From positions 310,001 through 374,000 of the forward strand of contig NZ_JACHGF010000001.1 in NCBI RefSeq assembly GCF_014202275.1: DNA of 64,000 nucleotides. Direction: 5' to 3'. This DNA comes from Rhabdobacter roseus. Lineage in GTDB: Bacteria; Bacteroidota; Bacteroidia; Cytophagales; Spirosomataceae. The position numbers were made by a program, and so were the translations under genes. The stretch's first letter is position 1. Each line of letters opens with the position of its first letter. The notes beneath the pieces were generated by a model. The model was not told where the DNA came from. It saw only the letters and a list, made by a program, of their open reading frames with translations, and made no database searches. This document shows, piece after piece, positions 18,725 through 26,487 of the stretch.

Positions 18725-19049
18725 GATTTTTCGCTTTAAATAGTCAGGTACCTGTACGAGCCAAACTGTCTCTTTTAACTACAAAAGTACTAGATTATTG
18801 TTTGAAAAGGTACTTACGCCAAAGGTAAAGGGTAGGGTAGGTAGTTCAGAAGTAACTACCCTGGCTAGGAAGAAGGTACTTTTAAGGGCGTCCAGGTATG
18901 CTAGGCCTTACCTGCTATAGGCGAAGGCCGAAAGAAGGAAAACCATTTTTGGGGTACGGAGATCCGCTTCAATAAGGCCTTCAAGTAGCTTCATAGGTTT
19001 TATTCGAGCTTACCGAGGCCTTCAGGTAATATGCAAAGGTACCTGCTGC
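18725..19049. other. Noncoding stretch rich in GGTAC words
   Basis: No supportable gene. Copies of GGTACTT or GGTACCT occur near 18748, 18809, 18874 and 19036. A 7-bp inverted repeat GGTAGTT/AACTACC lies at 18840-18860, and two near-identical AGGCCTTCAAGTA-like words lie near 18976 and 19017. Function unknown. Confidence 0.4.
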
Positions 19050-19694
19050 TCAAGCCATAGCCATCGTGAAGCGATCGAGCACTTCGTCGGGGTGTACTTC
19101 CAGCACGTTGGCCAGCACCAGCATTACCAGCGTACGCGAGGCCAGGTTGCGGGGGATTCCGGCCGTAGTAGCGTAAGAGTCTACGGTTACGCTGCTTTTT
19201 TCGTCGAGCAGCTGCATGAGCTTACGCTCTTTCTCGCCGTAGCTGAAGCGTACGTCACGCTCTTTGCGGGCTCGACGCATGATTTCGCGCATTTCCCAGC
19301 TGGCTTGCACCGACTTATCAGCTACCCGCACGTAGGCGCGTTGCTTGCCAAGTACATCCTTGACGTAATGGGGTTTGTCGGGGCTACGCGGAACGTAAAA
19401 TACAAGTACCTCGCGATCTCCCGACACCGGTACTTTTTCAATACGGTACCCGATGGTAGGCGTGCAGTATTTTTCAATGGCTCTTACGAGCATAAACTCA
19501 TCTTCGTCCGCGTATTTTAGGCCTTTAATGGTTTTATCATCTCCCACGCCAATCAGTAGCTTACCCCCGCCGGAGTTAGCAAAAGCTACAATTTCACGGA
19601 CAATCCGGTCAGGATGGTTGGCCTTCAGCTTGAATTCCAAGTGCTGACCCTCCCCTTGTCTGACCAACTCTTTAAGCATTCTTAAGTCCATCAT
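19050..19694 (-). CDS. AlbA_2 (Schlafen-like) domain protein with winged helix
   Basis: 214-aa protein. Residues ~10-135 match the AlbA_2 putative DNA-binding/ATP-binding module: GQHLEFKLKANHPDRIVREIVAFANSGGGKLLIGVGDD, then the YVPRSPDKPHYV and RAYVRVADKSVQAS blocks. The C-terminal ~60 residues look like a winged-helix domain (KLMQLLDEKSSVTVDSYATTAGIP). Members are usually described as transcriptional regulators or ATP-binding proteins of unclear role. It stands alone between two gene-poor stretches. Confidence 0.8.
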   Translation of the reverse strand: MMDLRMLKELVRQGEGQHLEFKLKANHPDRIVREIVAFANSGGGKLLIGVGDDKTIKGLKYADEDEFMLVRAIEKYCTPTIGYRIEKVPVSGDREVLVFYVPRSPDKPHYVKDVLGKQRAYVRVADKSVQASWEMREIMRRARKERDVRFSYGEKERKLMQLLDEKSSVTVDSYATTAGIPRNLASRTLVMLVLANVLEVHPDEVLDRFTMAMA

Positions 19695-20383
19695 TCGGAG
19701 CGCCGGAGCGTAAGTCTGAAGTGTGTAGAAGCTTATACTTGTTACAAGATAGGTATTTCTCTCTATTCAAAAAATACCATAGGTACTTTTTACTAACAAA
19801 AATTGCTACCAAAACGTTTTCCAAAAAGAGCCAGTGTCGCCTTATTTAGAAGGGAGTTAGGGGCACGAGGTCAATTGGCCATTCTGGTTATGCCTTTCGC
19901 GGAAATGCTGCCCCGTACCTCGCTGGTAGGTACCTTTCATGAGCCGGAAGGCTTTTTACTTTCTTCACAAGCACAGACTGATGAATGTAAGGGATGGCTG
20001 GTCAGGTACCATAGCAGCCCTGCGACCGTGTAAGTACTTATTTAGCGCACTTCCATTGGAAGTAGGTACTACTTACAAGCTGCGGAGCAGACATGAACGT
20101 AGCGTAGAAGGGGGTAGTATTTTGGAGAGGATACCTACCGACGGTTGTACGAGCCCACGGCCTTTTGTAGAAGGTACTTCCGAGTATGACATTTAGTCAA
20201 AACTACCCAGGAAAAGAAGGGGCAGATAGGTACCTCCGCGGATGCCTGATCAAGGAACGCCAAGGCCAATGGCTGCGTGAGTACTCCCCGGCAGCGGCAC
20301 GAAAAGCGAGCGGCGCTCAGAATGGGTAGCCCCCAAAATACCCTAAATCCAAAAGCGGCACCTTTGTGGGTACCGCTTCTGGA
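19695..20383. other. Long noncoding stretch, possible decayed DNA
   Basis: No gene I can support in about 690 bp. Short open frames here lack recognisable families and normal composition. The stretch has many GGTACTT, GGTACCT and AAGTACTT words, for example at 19781, 19928, 20004, 20031 and 20229. It may be a remnant of lost genes or a motif-rich spacer. Confidence 0.4.
20351..20378 (-). terminator. Imperfect hairpin after the DUF2795 gene
   Basis: AGCGGCACC (20354-20362) pairs with GGTACCGCT (20369-20377) with one mismatch. Read on the minus strand it is followed by TTTT, consistent with a terminator for the DUF2795 gene. Confidence 0.4.
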
Positions 20384-20605
20384 TCAATATTCGTCTTCGT
20401 TAAAGAAAAAATCTTCTTTGGTAGGGTAGTCGGGCCATATCTCCTCGATGCTTTCATAAGGCTGGCCGTCGTCTTCCAGCTCCTGAAGGTTTTCTACTAC
20501 CTCCAAGGGCGCTCCAGTACGGATGGCAAAGTCAATTAGCTCATCTTTGGTAGCTGGCCAGGGAGCATCTTCCAGGTACGATGCGAGTTCAAGTGTCCAG
20601 TACAT
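20384..20605 (-). CDS. DUF2795 small acidic protein
   Basis: 73-aa acidic protein matching DUF2795: MYWTLELASYLEDAPWPATKDELIDFAIRTGAP, then VVENLQELEDDGQPYESIEEIWPDYP. No signal peptide or membrane segment. The family is widespread and small, with no firmly established function. It is transcribed divergently from cutC and has a -7 box at 20647-20654. Confidence 0.85.
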   Translation of the reverse strand: MYWTLELASYLEDAPWPATKDELIDFAIRTGAPLEVVENLQELEDDGQPYESIEEIWPDYPTKEDFFFNEDEY

Positions 20606-20646
20606 AGTTATTCGTTCCGATTAAATGATACGATTTTTTTGGAGTG

Positions 20647-20654
20647 CAAAAGTA
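20647..20654 (-). promoter_or_regulatory. -7 element upstream of the DUF2795 gene
   Basis: The minus strand reads TACTTTTG (TAnnTTTG) about 42 bp upstream of the start codon. No clear -33 partner is seen. Confidence 0.45.
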
Positions 20655-20946
20655 AAAAAAAATGCCTCTCTTGATAATCTTTAACACGATTTTTCAAAAA
20701 AAATTTTTGCTAGTATCCATTTTTTTTCTATGAATATGTAATAGTCTGTTTTTTAAGTATTTATATAAATAATAATTTCTCTTCTTTAAAAAAAATAGCT
20801 CAGCTACGGGCCATCAAAGTACCCCGACTGAGGCGAAAGAGGTACTTTATTTGGTCCGGAGTAGCCAATTGTTCTACGTAGTATAAAGACCATACATTCC
20901 AGATTGTTTAGTAATTTGCTCTCCTTTTAATTTTTGGACGGAACGT
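20655..20946. other. AT-rich divergent spacer with A/T tracts
   Basis: About 290 bp between divergent DUF2795 and cutC genes, far more AT-rich than its surroundings and with repeated runs of six or more A or T (around 20690-20800). Such phased tracts can bend DNA. No gene is seen. Two GGTAC-type words occur near 20817 and 20841. Confidence 0.5.
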
Positions 20947-21675
20947 ATGCAAGTAGAAGTATGTGCGTATTCCCTCGAGTCTTGCCTGAACGCCCAGGCG
21001 GCGGGGGCTCACCGGGTGGAGCTATGTGGTGGATTAGGAGAAGGCGGTACTACGCCCAGCGCGGGGCTTATTGGGCTGGTACGTGAGCGCGTTGAGCTCG
21101 CCCTCTACGTCATGGTTCGGCCGCGGGGCGGGGATTTTGTATACGATGCGCTGGAAGAAGAAGTGATACGTCGGGACATCGACGTAGCCAAAAAGTACGG
21201 CGCTGATGGCGTGGTGTTGGGTGTATTGACGGCGCAAGGACAGGTGGATGTAGTCCGTACCCGGGCGTTGATCGACTACGCCCAGCCGCTGGGGGTGACT
21301 TTCCACCGGGCCTTTGACCTGACGCCCGATCCGCTGGAAGCCCTTGAGCGGGTCATTGAAGCGGGTGCGGAGCGTATCTTGACGTCGGGCCAGCGCGCTT
21401 CGGCACCCGAAGGCCTTGACGTACTGCGGCAGTTGGTAATAGCGGCTTCGGGCCGGATCGAGATTATGGCCGGTGGTGGCGTCAACGCCGGAAATGCCGC
21501 GCAACTGGCCGCTACGGGTATTCAGGCCCTGCACCTGACGGGCAAGGCCTTTCGGCCCGGTAGGCAGCAGTATTTTCCGGCGGGTATTTCCATGGCCGGC
21601 GAGGTACCTGACGAACGCAGTATCTTGTACAGTAAGCTCGAGTCGCTGCGGGAGCTCGTGGAAGCGGTACGCTAG
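20947..21675 (+). CDS. cutC: Copper homeostasis protein CutC family
   Basis: 242-aa TIM-barrel protein. Family landmarks are EVCAYSLESCLNAQAAGAHRVELCGGLGEGGTTPS, the MVRPRGGDFVY strand, GADGVVLGVLT, VTFHRAFDLTPDPLEALE, ILTSGQRASAPEG and IMAGGGVNAGN. CutC was linked genetically to copper tolerance, but its biochemical role is disputed. Length matches the family. It is a single-gene unit on the + strand. Confidence 0.9.
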   Translation: MQVEVCAYSLESCLNAQAAGAHRVELCGGLGEGGTTPSAGLIGLVRERVELALYVMVRPRGGDFVYDALEEEVIRRDIDVAKKYGADGVVLGVLTAQGQVDVVRTRALIDYAQPLGVTFHRAFDLTPDPLEALERVIEAGAERILTSGQRASAPEGLDVLRQLVIAASGRIEIMAGGGVNAGNAAQLAATGIQALHLTGKAFRPGRQQYFPAGISMAGEVPDERSILYSKLESLRELVEAVR

Positions 21676-21746
21676 TAACAGGAAGTGGCTTCTCCTACAC
21701 GGACGAAATTAATCGGAGTAGGTATAGGCCTTGAAACACAAATTAT

Positions 21747-21754
21747 TATATTTG
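21747..21754 (+). promoter_or_regulatory. -7 element upstream of the OmpH-like gene
   Basis: TATATTTG matches TAnnTTTG about 40 bp upstream of the GTG start. The -33 region is not convincing. Confidence 0.45.
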
Positions 21755-21794
21755 CGCCTCGTTTGTTGAACTTTTACAAAACCAAATCCTACTC

Positions 21795-22424
21795 GTGAAT
21801 AATAATACCTCCCTGATCTGGAACATTGTGTTGACGGTGGCCGTCATCGTTCTGTTTTTTTTACATTTTTCGGGCAGCAAGCCAGGTACCTTTACCGGCT
21901 CCGATTCCACCAGCGTGGCGGGTCGGCGCATTGTGTACGTACAGGTAGATTCGCTGTTGAAGAATTACGACTATTTTGAGGATACTCGTAAATCGTTAGA
22001 AAATAAGCGTTACCAGCTTGAGAATGATCTCACTACCCGCGGGCGCTCCCTGGAAAATGAAATTGCGTTCTTTCAGCAACGGGCTCAGACCATGACCCTG
22101 GACCAGGCCCGCTCTACGGAGGCGCAGCTAACCAAAAAGCAGCAGGATCTGATTGCTTACCGCGACCGCTCCGCCCAATCGTTGGCGCAGGAAGAAGCCG
22201 AAAAGAACCAGGAACTCTACGAATCCATTCAGTCGTATATCAAAAAATACAACCGGGAAAATAACTACGAATACGTATTAGGCTATTCAACGGGAGGAGG
22301 TATTTTGTTCGCTGATTCGACGCTTAATATTACGCAGAAAATGATTGAGGGACTTAACAGCGAATACAAAGCCAAGAACGAAAAATCGGCAGCTTCTACT
22401 AAAGATACTACCAAAAAGAAATAA
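21795..22424 (+). CDS. OmpH/Skp-family periplasmic chaperone
   Basis: 209-aa protein starting with GTG. One N-terminal hydrophobic anchor (SLIWNIVLTVAVIVLFFLHF) is followed by the OmpH pattern: RIVYVQVDSLLKNYDYFEDTRKSLENKRYQLENDLTTRG, a long coiled-coil arm (res ~75-145), and YEYVLGYSTGGGILFADSTLNIT near the C-terminus. Skp/OmpH proteins hold unfolded outer-membrane proteins in the periplasm. The anchor has no clear cleavage site, so it may stay membrane-tethered. Confidence 0.82.
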   Translation: MNNNTSLIWNIVLTVAVIVLFFLHFSGSKPGTFTGSDSTSVAGRRIVYVQVDSLLKNYDYFEDTRKSLENKRYQLENDLTTRGRSLENEIAFFQQRAQTMTLDQARSTEAQLTKKQQDLIAYRDRSAQSLAQEEAEKNQELYESIQSYIKKYNRENNYEYVLGYSTGGGILFADSTLNITQKMIEGLNSEYKAKNEKSAASTKDTTKKK

Positions 22425-22465
22425 AAAGTCGGCGGCGGTAGGTGAAATAGCCTTTCTGCCTGTAT

Positions 22466-22506
22466 AGCGCTGAGGGCGTCCCAGAATCTGGGACGCCCTC
22501 AGCGCT
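22466..22506. terminator. 19-bp perfect inverted repeat between convergent genes
   Basis: AGCGCTGAGGGCGTCCCAG at 22466-22484 is perfectly complementary to 22488-22506, with a 3-nt loop. It lies between the convergent OmpH-like and sdhB genes, so bidirectional termination is likely. There is no strong T-run, and the GC-rich perfect arms also fit a palindromic repetitive element. Confidence 0.65.
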
Positions 22507-22539
22507 TAAGAATAAAATAGGATGCGATAAAGTACCTTC

Positions 22540-23307
22540 TTACACGGCGCTTGAGGTGAGCTTCGCGCCCAGGTACTCGCGGTTCATGCGGGCGATGTTC
22601 TCCATGCTGATCTCCTTAGGGCACTCGGCCGAGCAAGCGCCGGTATTGGTACAAGCACCAAATCCTTCGGTATCCATTTGAGCCACCATTTTCTCCGCGC
22701 GGATCTTCCGTTCGGCCTGCCCCTGGGGAAGCAAAGCCAGCTGCGAAATTTTGGCGGACACGAAAAGCATGGCCGAAGAGTTTTTACATGCAGCAACGCA
22801 GGCACCGCACCCGATACAGGCCGCGGCCATAAAGGCGTGGTCGGCGGCTTCCTTGGGCACGGGCAGGCTGTTGGCGTCCTGGGCATTGCCGGTATTGACC
22901 GACACAAACCCGCCCGAAGCGACGATCCGGTCGAAGGCCGTGCGGCTCACCACTAGGTCTTTTATTACCGGAAACGCCACCGCCCGCCACGGCTCTACCA
23001 CAATAGTATCGCCATCGTTGAACGAGCGCATGTGGAGCTGGCAAGTAGCTACGCCCTGCAAAGGCCCGTGCGGGCGACCATTGATGTACATCGAGCACAT
23101 CCCACAAATACCCTCGCGGCAGTCGTGATCAAAGGCAACGGGCTCTTTGTTTTCGGCAATCAGCTTTTCGTTCAGTACGTCAAACATTTCAAGAAACGAC
23201 ATGTCCGAAGAAATACCGTCCAGCTCGTAGGTTTCAAAGCGTCCTTCTGAATCATTATTTTTTTGTCTCCACACCTTCAGGGTGAGGTGCATATTATCAG
23301 CTGACAT
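22540..23307 (-). CDS. sdhB: Succinate dehydrogenase/fumarate reductase iron-sulfur subunit
   Basis: 255-aa iron-sulfur subunit carrying electrons from the flavoprotein to quinone. The [2Fe-2S] ligands are in [15 protein letters not shown] with a later Cys in GVATC. Two ferredoxin-like clusters follow: [15 protein letters not shown] and the [15 protein letters not shown] segment. It is the last gene of sdhCAB, 66 bp after sdhA. Length is typical for the type-B enzymes of Bacteroidota. Confidence 0.95.
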   Translation of the reverse strand: MSADNMHLTLKVWRQKNNDSEGRFETYELDGISSDMSFLEMFDVLNEKLIAENKEPVAFDHDCREGICGMCSMYINGRPHGPLQGVATCQLHMRSFNDGDTIVVEPWRAVAFPVIKDLVVSRTAFDRIVASGGFVSVNTGNAQDANSLPVPKEAADHAFMAAACIGCGACVAACKNSSAMLFVSAKISQLALLPQGQAERKIRAEKMVAQMDTEGFGACTNTGACSAECPKEISMENIARMNREYLGAKLTSSAV

Positions 23308-23373
23308 AGTTTTACTATTTGAAGATTTTTAACACAAACAGCGGGGATTATAACCCAAGTCCCCCTTTCTAAC

Positions 23374-25362
23374 TTATTTATAACTACGCTGGGCAATCTT
23401 GATGTTGTCGTATTCCAGGTCCTCTTTGTGAAGCTCCCACTGGCTGTCGTTGTGGTACTCCCAGGCCGACACGTACATATAGTTTTCGTCGTCGCGCAGG
23501 GCTTCACCCTCTTCGGTCTGGTACTCTTCCCGGAAGTGCCCCCCGCACGACTCGTTACGATCGAGCGCATCCAGGCACATCAGCTCACCCAGTTCGAGGA
23601 AGTCAGCTACGCGGCTGGCTTTGTCAAGCTCCGGATTGTACTCATTGGCCGTACCCATCACCCGCACATCCTGCCAGAATTCCTGACGCAGGGTACGTAT
23701 TTCCTCGATGGCCTCCCGCAGACCTTGCTCGTTGCGAGCCATCCCGCACTTGTTCCACATGATGTGGCCCAGGCGGCGGTGAAACTGCTCGGGAGACGTA
23801 TGGCCGTTGATGGTCAACAGCTTTTCGATGCGGTCCTTTACTTCCTGCTCCGTTTTTTCAAAAGCAGGATGGCTGGTAGCGATAGCTCCCGTACGGATCT
23901 CGTTGGCTAAATAAGATCCAATAGTGTAGGGAATGACGAAGTACCCGTCGGCCAGGCCCTGCATGAGCGCCGAGGCACCCAGGCGGTTGGCGCCGTGGTC
24001 GGAGAAATTAGCCTCGCCCAGGGCGTACAAGCCCGGCACGGTGGTCATTAAATTATAGTCCACCCACAAGCCTCCCATTGTGTAGTGTACTGCCGGGTAG
24101 ATGCGCATAGGTACTTCGTAAGGGTCTTCGCCGGTAATTTGCTTGTACATGTCAAACAGGTTCCCGTACTTCTCTTTAACGACCGCCTTGCCCAAAGCAC
24201 GTACCTGCTCGTCGGTAGGGCTATGAATGTTGTTCTTGTTGGCTTCGGCCCGGCCGTAGCGCTCAATGGCCGAAGAATAATCCAGGTATACGGCCATTTT
24301 GGAAGGGCCAACGCCGTAGCCCGCGTCGCAGCGCTCTTTAGCCGCTCGCGAAGCGATGTCACGAGGTACCAGGTTACCAAAGGCCGGGTAGCGGCGCTCA
24401 AGGTAGTAGTCGCGTTCCTCTTCCAGGATTTGGCTGGGATTGCGCGTGTCGTCCTTTTTCTTAGGTACCCAGATCCGCCCGTCGTTCCGAAGCGATTCGG
24501 ACATCAGCGTTAGCTTAGACTGATGCTCGCTCGAAACCGGAATACAGGTAGGGTGGATCTGTGTGAAGCAGGGATTCCCGAAAAACGCCCCCCGCTTGTG
24601 TGCTTTCCAGGCGGCCGTAACGTTGCAACCCATGGCGTTGGTGGAGAGGTAAAATACGTTGCCGTAGCCCCCGGAGCAAAGTAATACGGCGTGCCCGGCG
24701 TGGCGTTCTATTTCGCCCGTAACCAGGTTACGAACAATTACGCCCTGGCATTTTCCGTCGATTACCACTACGTCGAGCATTTCGTGGCGGGTGTACATCT
24801 GTACCGTTCCCATGCCTACCTGGCGCTCCAGGGCCGAGTAAGCTCCCAGTAGTAGCTGCTGGCCCGTCTGACCGGCGGCGTAGAAGGTACGTTGTACCTG
24901 TACCCCCCCAAAGGAGCGGTTGGAGAGCAATCCGCCGTATTCGCGGGCGAAAGGTACCCCCTGCGCTACGCACTGGTCAATGATGCTACCTGATACTTCG
25001 GCCAGGCGGTAGACGTTGGCCTCGCGGGAACGGTAGTCGCCGCCTTTGACGGTATCATAGAAGAGCCGGTAAATGGAGTCGCCGTCGTTTTGGTAGTTCT
25101 TGGCGGCGTTGATTCCCCCCTGGGCGGCAATGGAGTGCGCCCGGCGCGGAGAATCCTGAAAGCAAAACGCTTTTACCTTATAGCCCAGCTCCGCCAGCGT
25201 AGCGGCCGCCGAAGCCCCGGCCAGGCCGGTACCTACCACAATCACTTCCAGGCGTCGCTTGTTGGAAGGGTTTACCAGAGGTACGGAAGAACGATATTTA
25301 GTCCATTTATCCTGAAGCGGTCCTTCGGGAATCTTGGCGTTTAGGCGAGATGAAGTTGCCAT
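23374..25362 (-). CDS. sdhA: Succinate dehydrogenase/fumarate reductase flavoprotein subunit
   Basis: 662-aa flavoprotein oxidising succinate to fumarate, or the reverse. The N-terminal FAD-binding motif is [22 protein letters not shown]. The covalent-FAD His region is [14 protein letters not shown], and the active-site segments HPTCIPVS and [13 protein letters not shown] are present. It is longer than E. coli SdhA, as usual for type-B enzymes with epsilonproteobacterial or Bacteroidota relatives. Middle gene of sdhCAB. Confidence 0.96.
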   Translation of the reverse strand: MATSSRLNAKIPEGPLQDKWTKYRSSVPLVNPSNKRRLEVIVVGTGLAGASAAATLAELGYKVKAFCFQDSPRRAHSIAAQGGINAAKNYQNDGDSIYRLFYDTVKGGDYRSREANVYRLAEVSGSIIDQCVAQGVPFAREYGGLLSNRSFGGVQVQRTFYAAGQTGQQLLLGAYSALERQVGMGTVQMYTRHEMLDVVVIDGKCQGVIVRNLVTGEIERHAGHAVLLCSGGYGNVFYLSTNAMGCNVTAAWKAHKRGAFFGNPCFTQIHPTCIPVSSEHQSKLTLMSESLRNDGRIWVPKKKDDTRNPSQILEEERDYYLERRYPAFGNLVPRDIASRAAKERCDAGYGVGPSKMAVYLDYSSAIERYGRAEANKNNIHSPTDEQVRALGKAVVKEKYGNLFDMYKQITGEDPYEVPMRIYPAVHYTMGGLWVDYNLMTTVPGLYALGEANFSDHGANRLGASALMQGLADGYFVIPYTIGSYLANEIRTGAIATSHPAFEKTEQEVKDRIEKLLTINGHTSPEQFHRRLGHIMWNKCGMARNEQGLREAIEEIRTLRQEFWQDVRVMGTANEYNPELDKASRVADFLELGELMCLDALDRNESCGGHFREEYQTEEGEALRDDENYMYVSAWEYHNDSQWELHKEDLEYDNIKIAQRSYK

Positions 25363-25392
25363 ATCTAGACGAGTTAATGAATCAGAATGAGT

Positions 25393-26187
25393 TTAGTGCA
25401 AAAGGTGCATGATGTAGAAGTAGACCGGCATGGCCGCAAACGCCGCCGGAATAATGATGCCAAATACCCATACTCCCAGGAAGTCGAGCAGCGGGTTGTA
25501 CTTAGGATGGTTGATGCCCAGCGTCTGGAAGGCACTTCGGAAGCCATGCACCAGGTGGTACGAAACGGCCACCATGGATAGCACGTACAAAAGTACCAAG
25601 GGCAGATTGGCAAAAGCCCGGTCCACGATCATGTAAAGGTCTTTGACAATAATGGTCTTCGTTTTTTGGTCATCACTGAGCTGTTCTTCCAGTTTGCTTT
25701 TGAGCATGTAGCCCTCGGGCATGGTTTCCGTATTGACGATTTTGCCTTCGGCGAGCTCAATGGTGTACTTTTTGAAGGGGAGCTGCCCAAACTTGTAGTC
25801 ATACCAAAACTGCGCCATGTGCACCACGATGAACACCAGCAGGACGGTACCCAGCAGCGCCATGTTACGGCTGGCCCAGGTACTTTGGTTGTCTACTTTC
25901 GAGTAGGTTACCTTACCACGCGCCTGACGGTTTTGGTAAGCCAGGTAAAACCCCTGAAAAGCGTGAATCAGAATAAAAGCATATAAACCGTACGAAATGG
26001 TTTTGATAATGGGGCTGGTGGTCATGAACACCGTATACAGGTTGAACGCCAATCCTTCATCCGCGTTAAATAATTGTAAATTTCCAGCTACGTGTACGGC
26101 CAGAAAACTAGTTAAAAAAAGACCCGTAAGGGCCATCACGAGCTTTTTTCCAATGGAACTCGACAACGTTTGTGTTAGCCACGACAT
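25393..26187 (-). CDS. sdhC: Succinate dehydrogenase cytochrome b subunit
   Basis: 264-aa membrane anchor with five transmembrane segments, the single-polypeptide diheme type-B anchor. Candidate heme-ligand His residues are in FLAVHVAGNL, LIHAFQGFYL, VVHMAQFW and SYHLVHGFR. It passes electrons to menaquinone. The ATG at 26187 (MSWLTQTLSSSIGKK) is preferred over an upstream TTG, and a full promoter lies at 26238-26268. First gene of sdhCAB. Confidence 0.92.
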   Translation of the reverse strand: MSWLTQTLSSSIGKKLVMALTGLFLTSFLAVHVAGNLQLFNADEGLAFNLYTVFMTTSPIIKTISYGLYAFILIHAFQGFYLAYQNRQARGKVTYSKVDNQSTWASRNMALLGTVLLVFIVVHMAQFWYDYKFGQLPFKKYTIELAEGKIVNTETMPEGYMLKSKLEEQLSDDQKTKTIIVKDLYMIVDRAFANLPLVLLYVLSMVAVSYHLVHGFRSAFQTLGINHPKYNPLLDFLGVWVFGIIIPAAFAAMPVYFYIMHLLH

Positions 26188-26237
26188 AGCAAACAGCGGT
26201 AGTTTAATGTGCAAAAAATGGGACAATTAGAACCTTT

Positions 26238-26268
26238 CAAAGGTACATGACAAACGAATCCGACACAA
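26238..26268 (-). promoter_or_regulatory. sdhCAB promoter (-33/-7)
   Basis: On the minus strand a TTG (complement of 26266-26268) is followed after 20 nt by TACCTTTG (complement of 26238-26245), matching the Bacteroidota -33/-7 layout. The -7 part coincides with the abundant GTACC word, which lowers its weight. Confidence 0.55.
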
Positions 26269-26487
26269 CACAAGATTTCAAATTTGTTCCTAACGAATCA
26301 ATTTATAATGATTTTAAGTTTCTGATAGCCTAACAGCATGTGTAAAAAATTTGTTTGGTTTGCAGAATGCAGATACTAAAGAGGGGGCCTAAAGGAGTCA
26401 ATTTACTTTTACCGGCTAAAAGCACACCTTTTTTTGCGTATTTTTCGTTCCAACTATATTATAAAAACCATTAAGCCTTCATACTCT

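Noticed and set aside
19803-20196. Overlapping + strand frames in the 19.7-20.4 kb spacer
   Set aside because: Composition and motifs do not resemble any protein family; the GGTAC words set their codons. Treated as noncoding.
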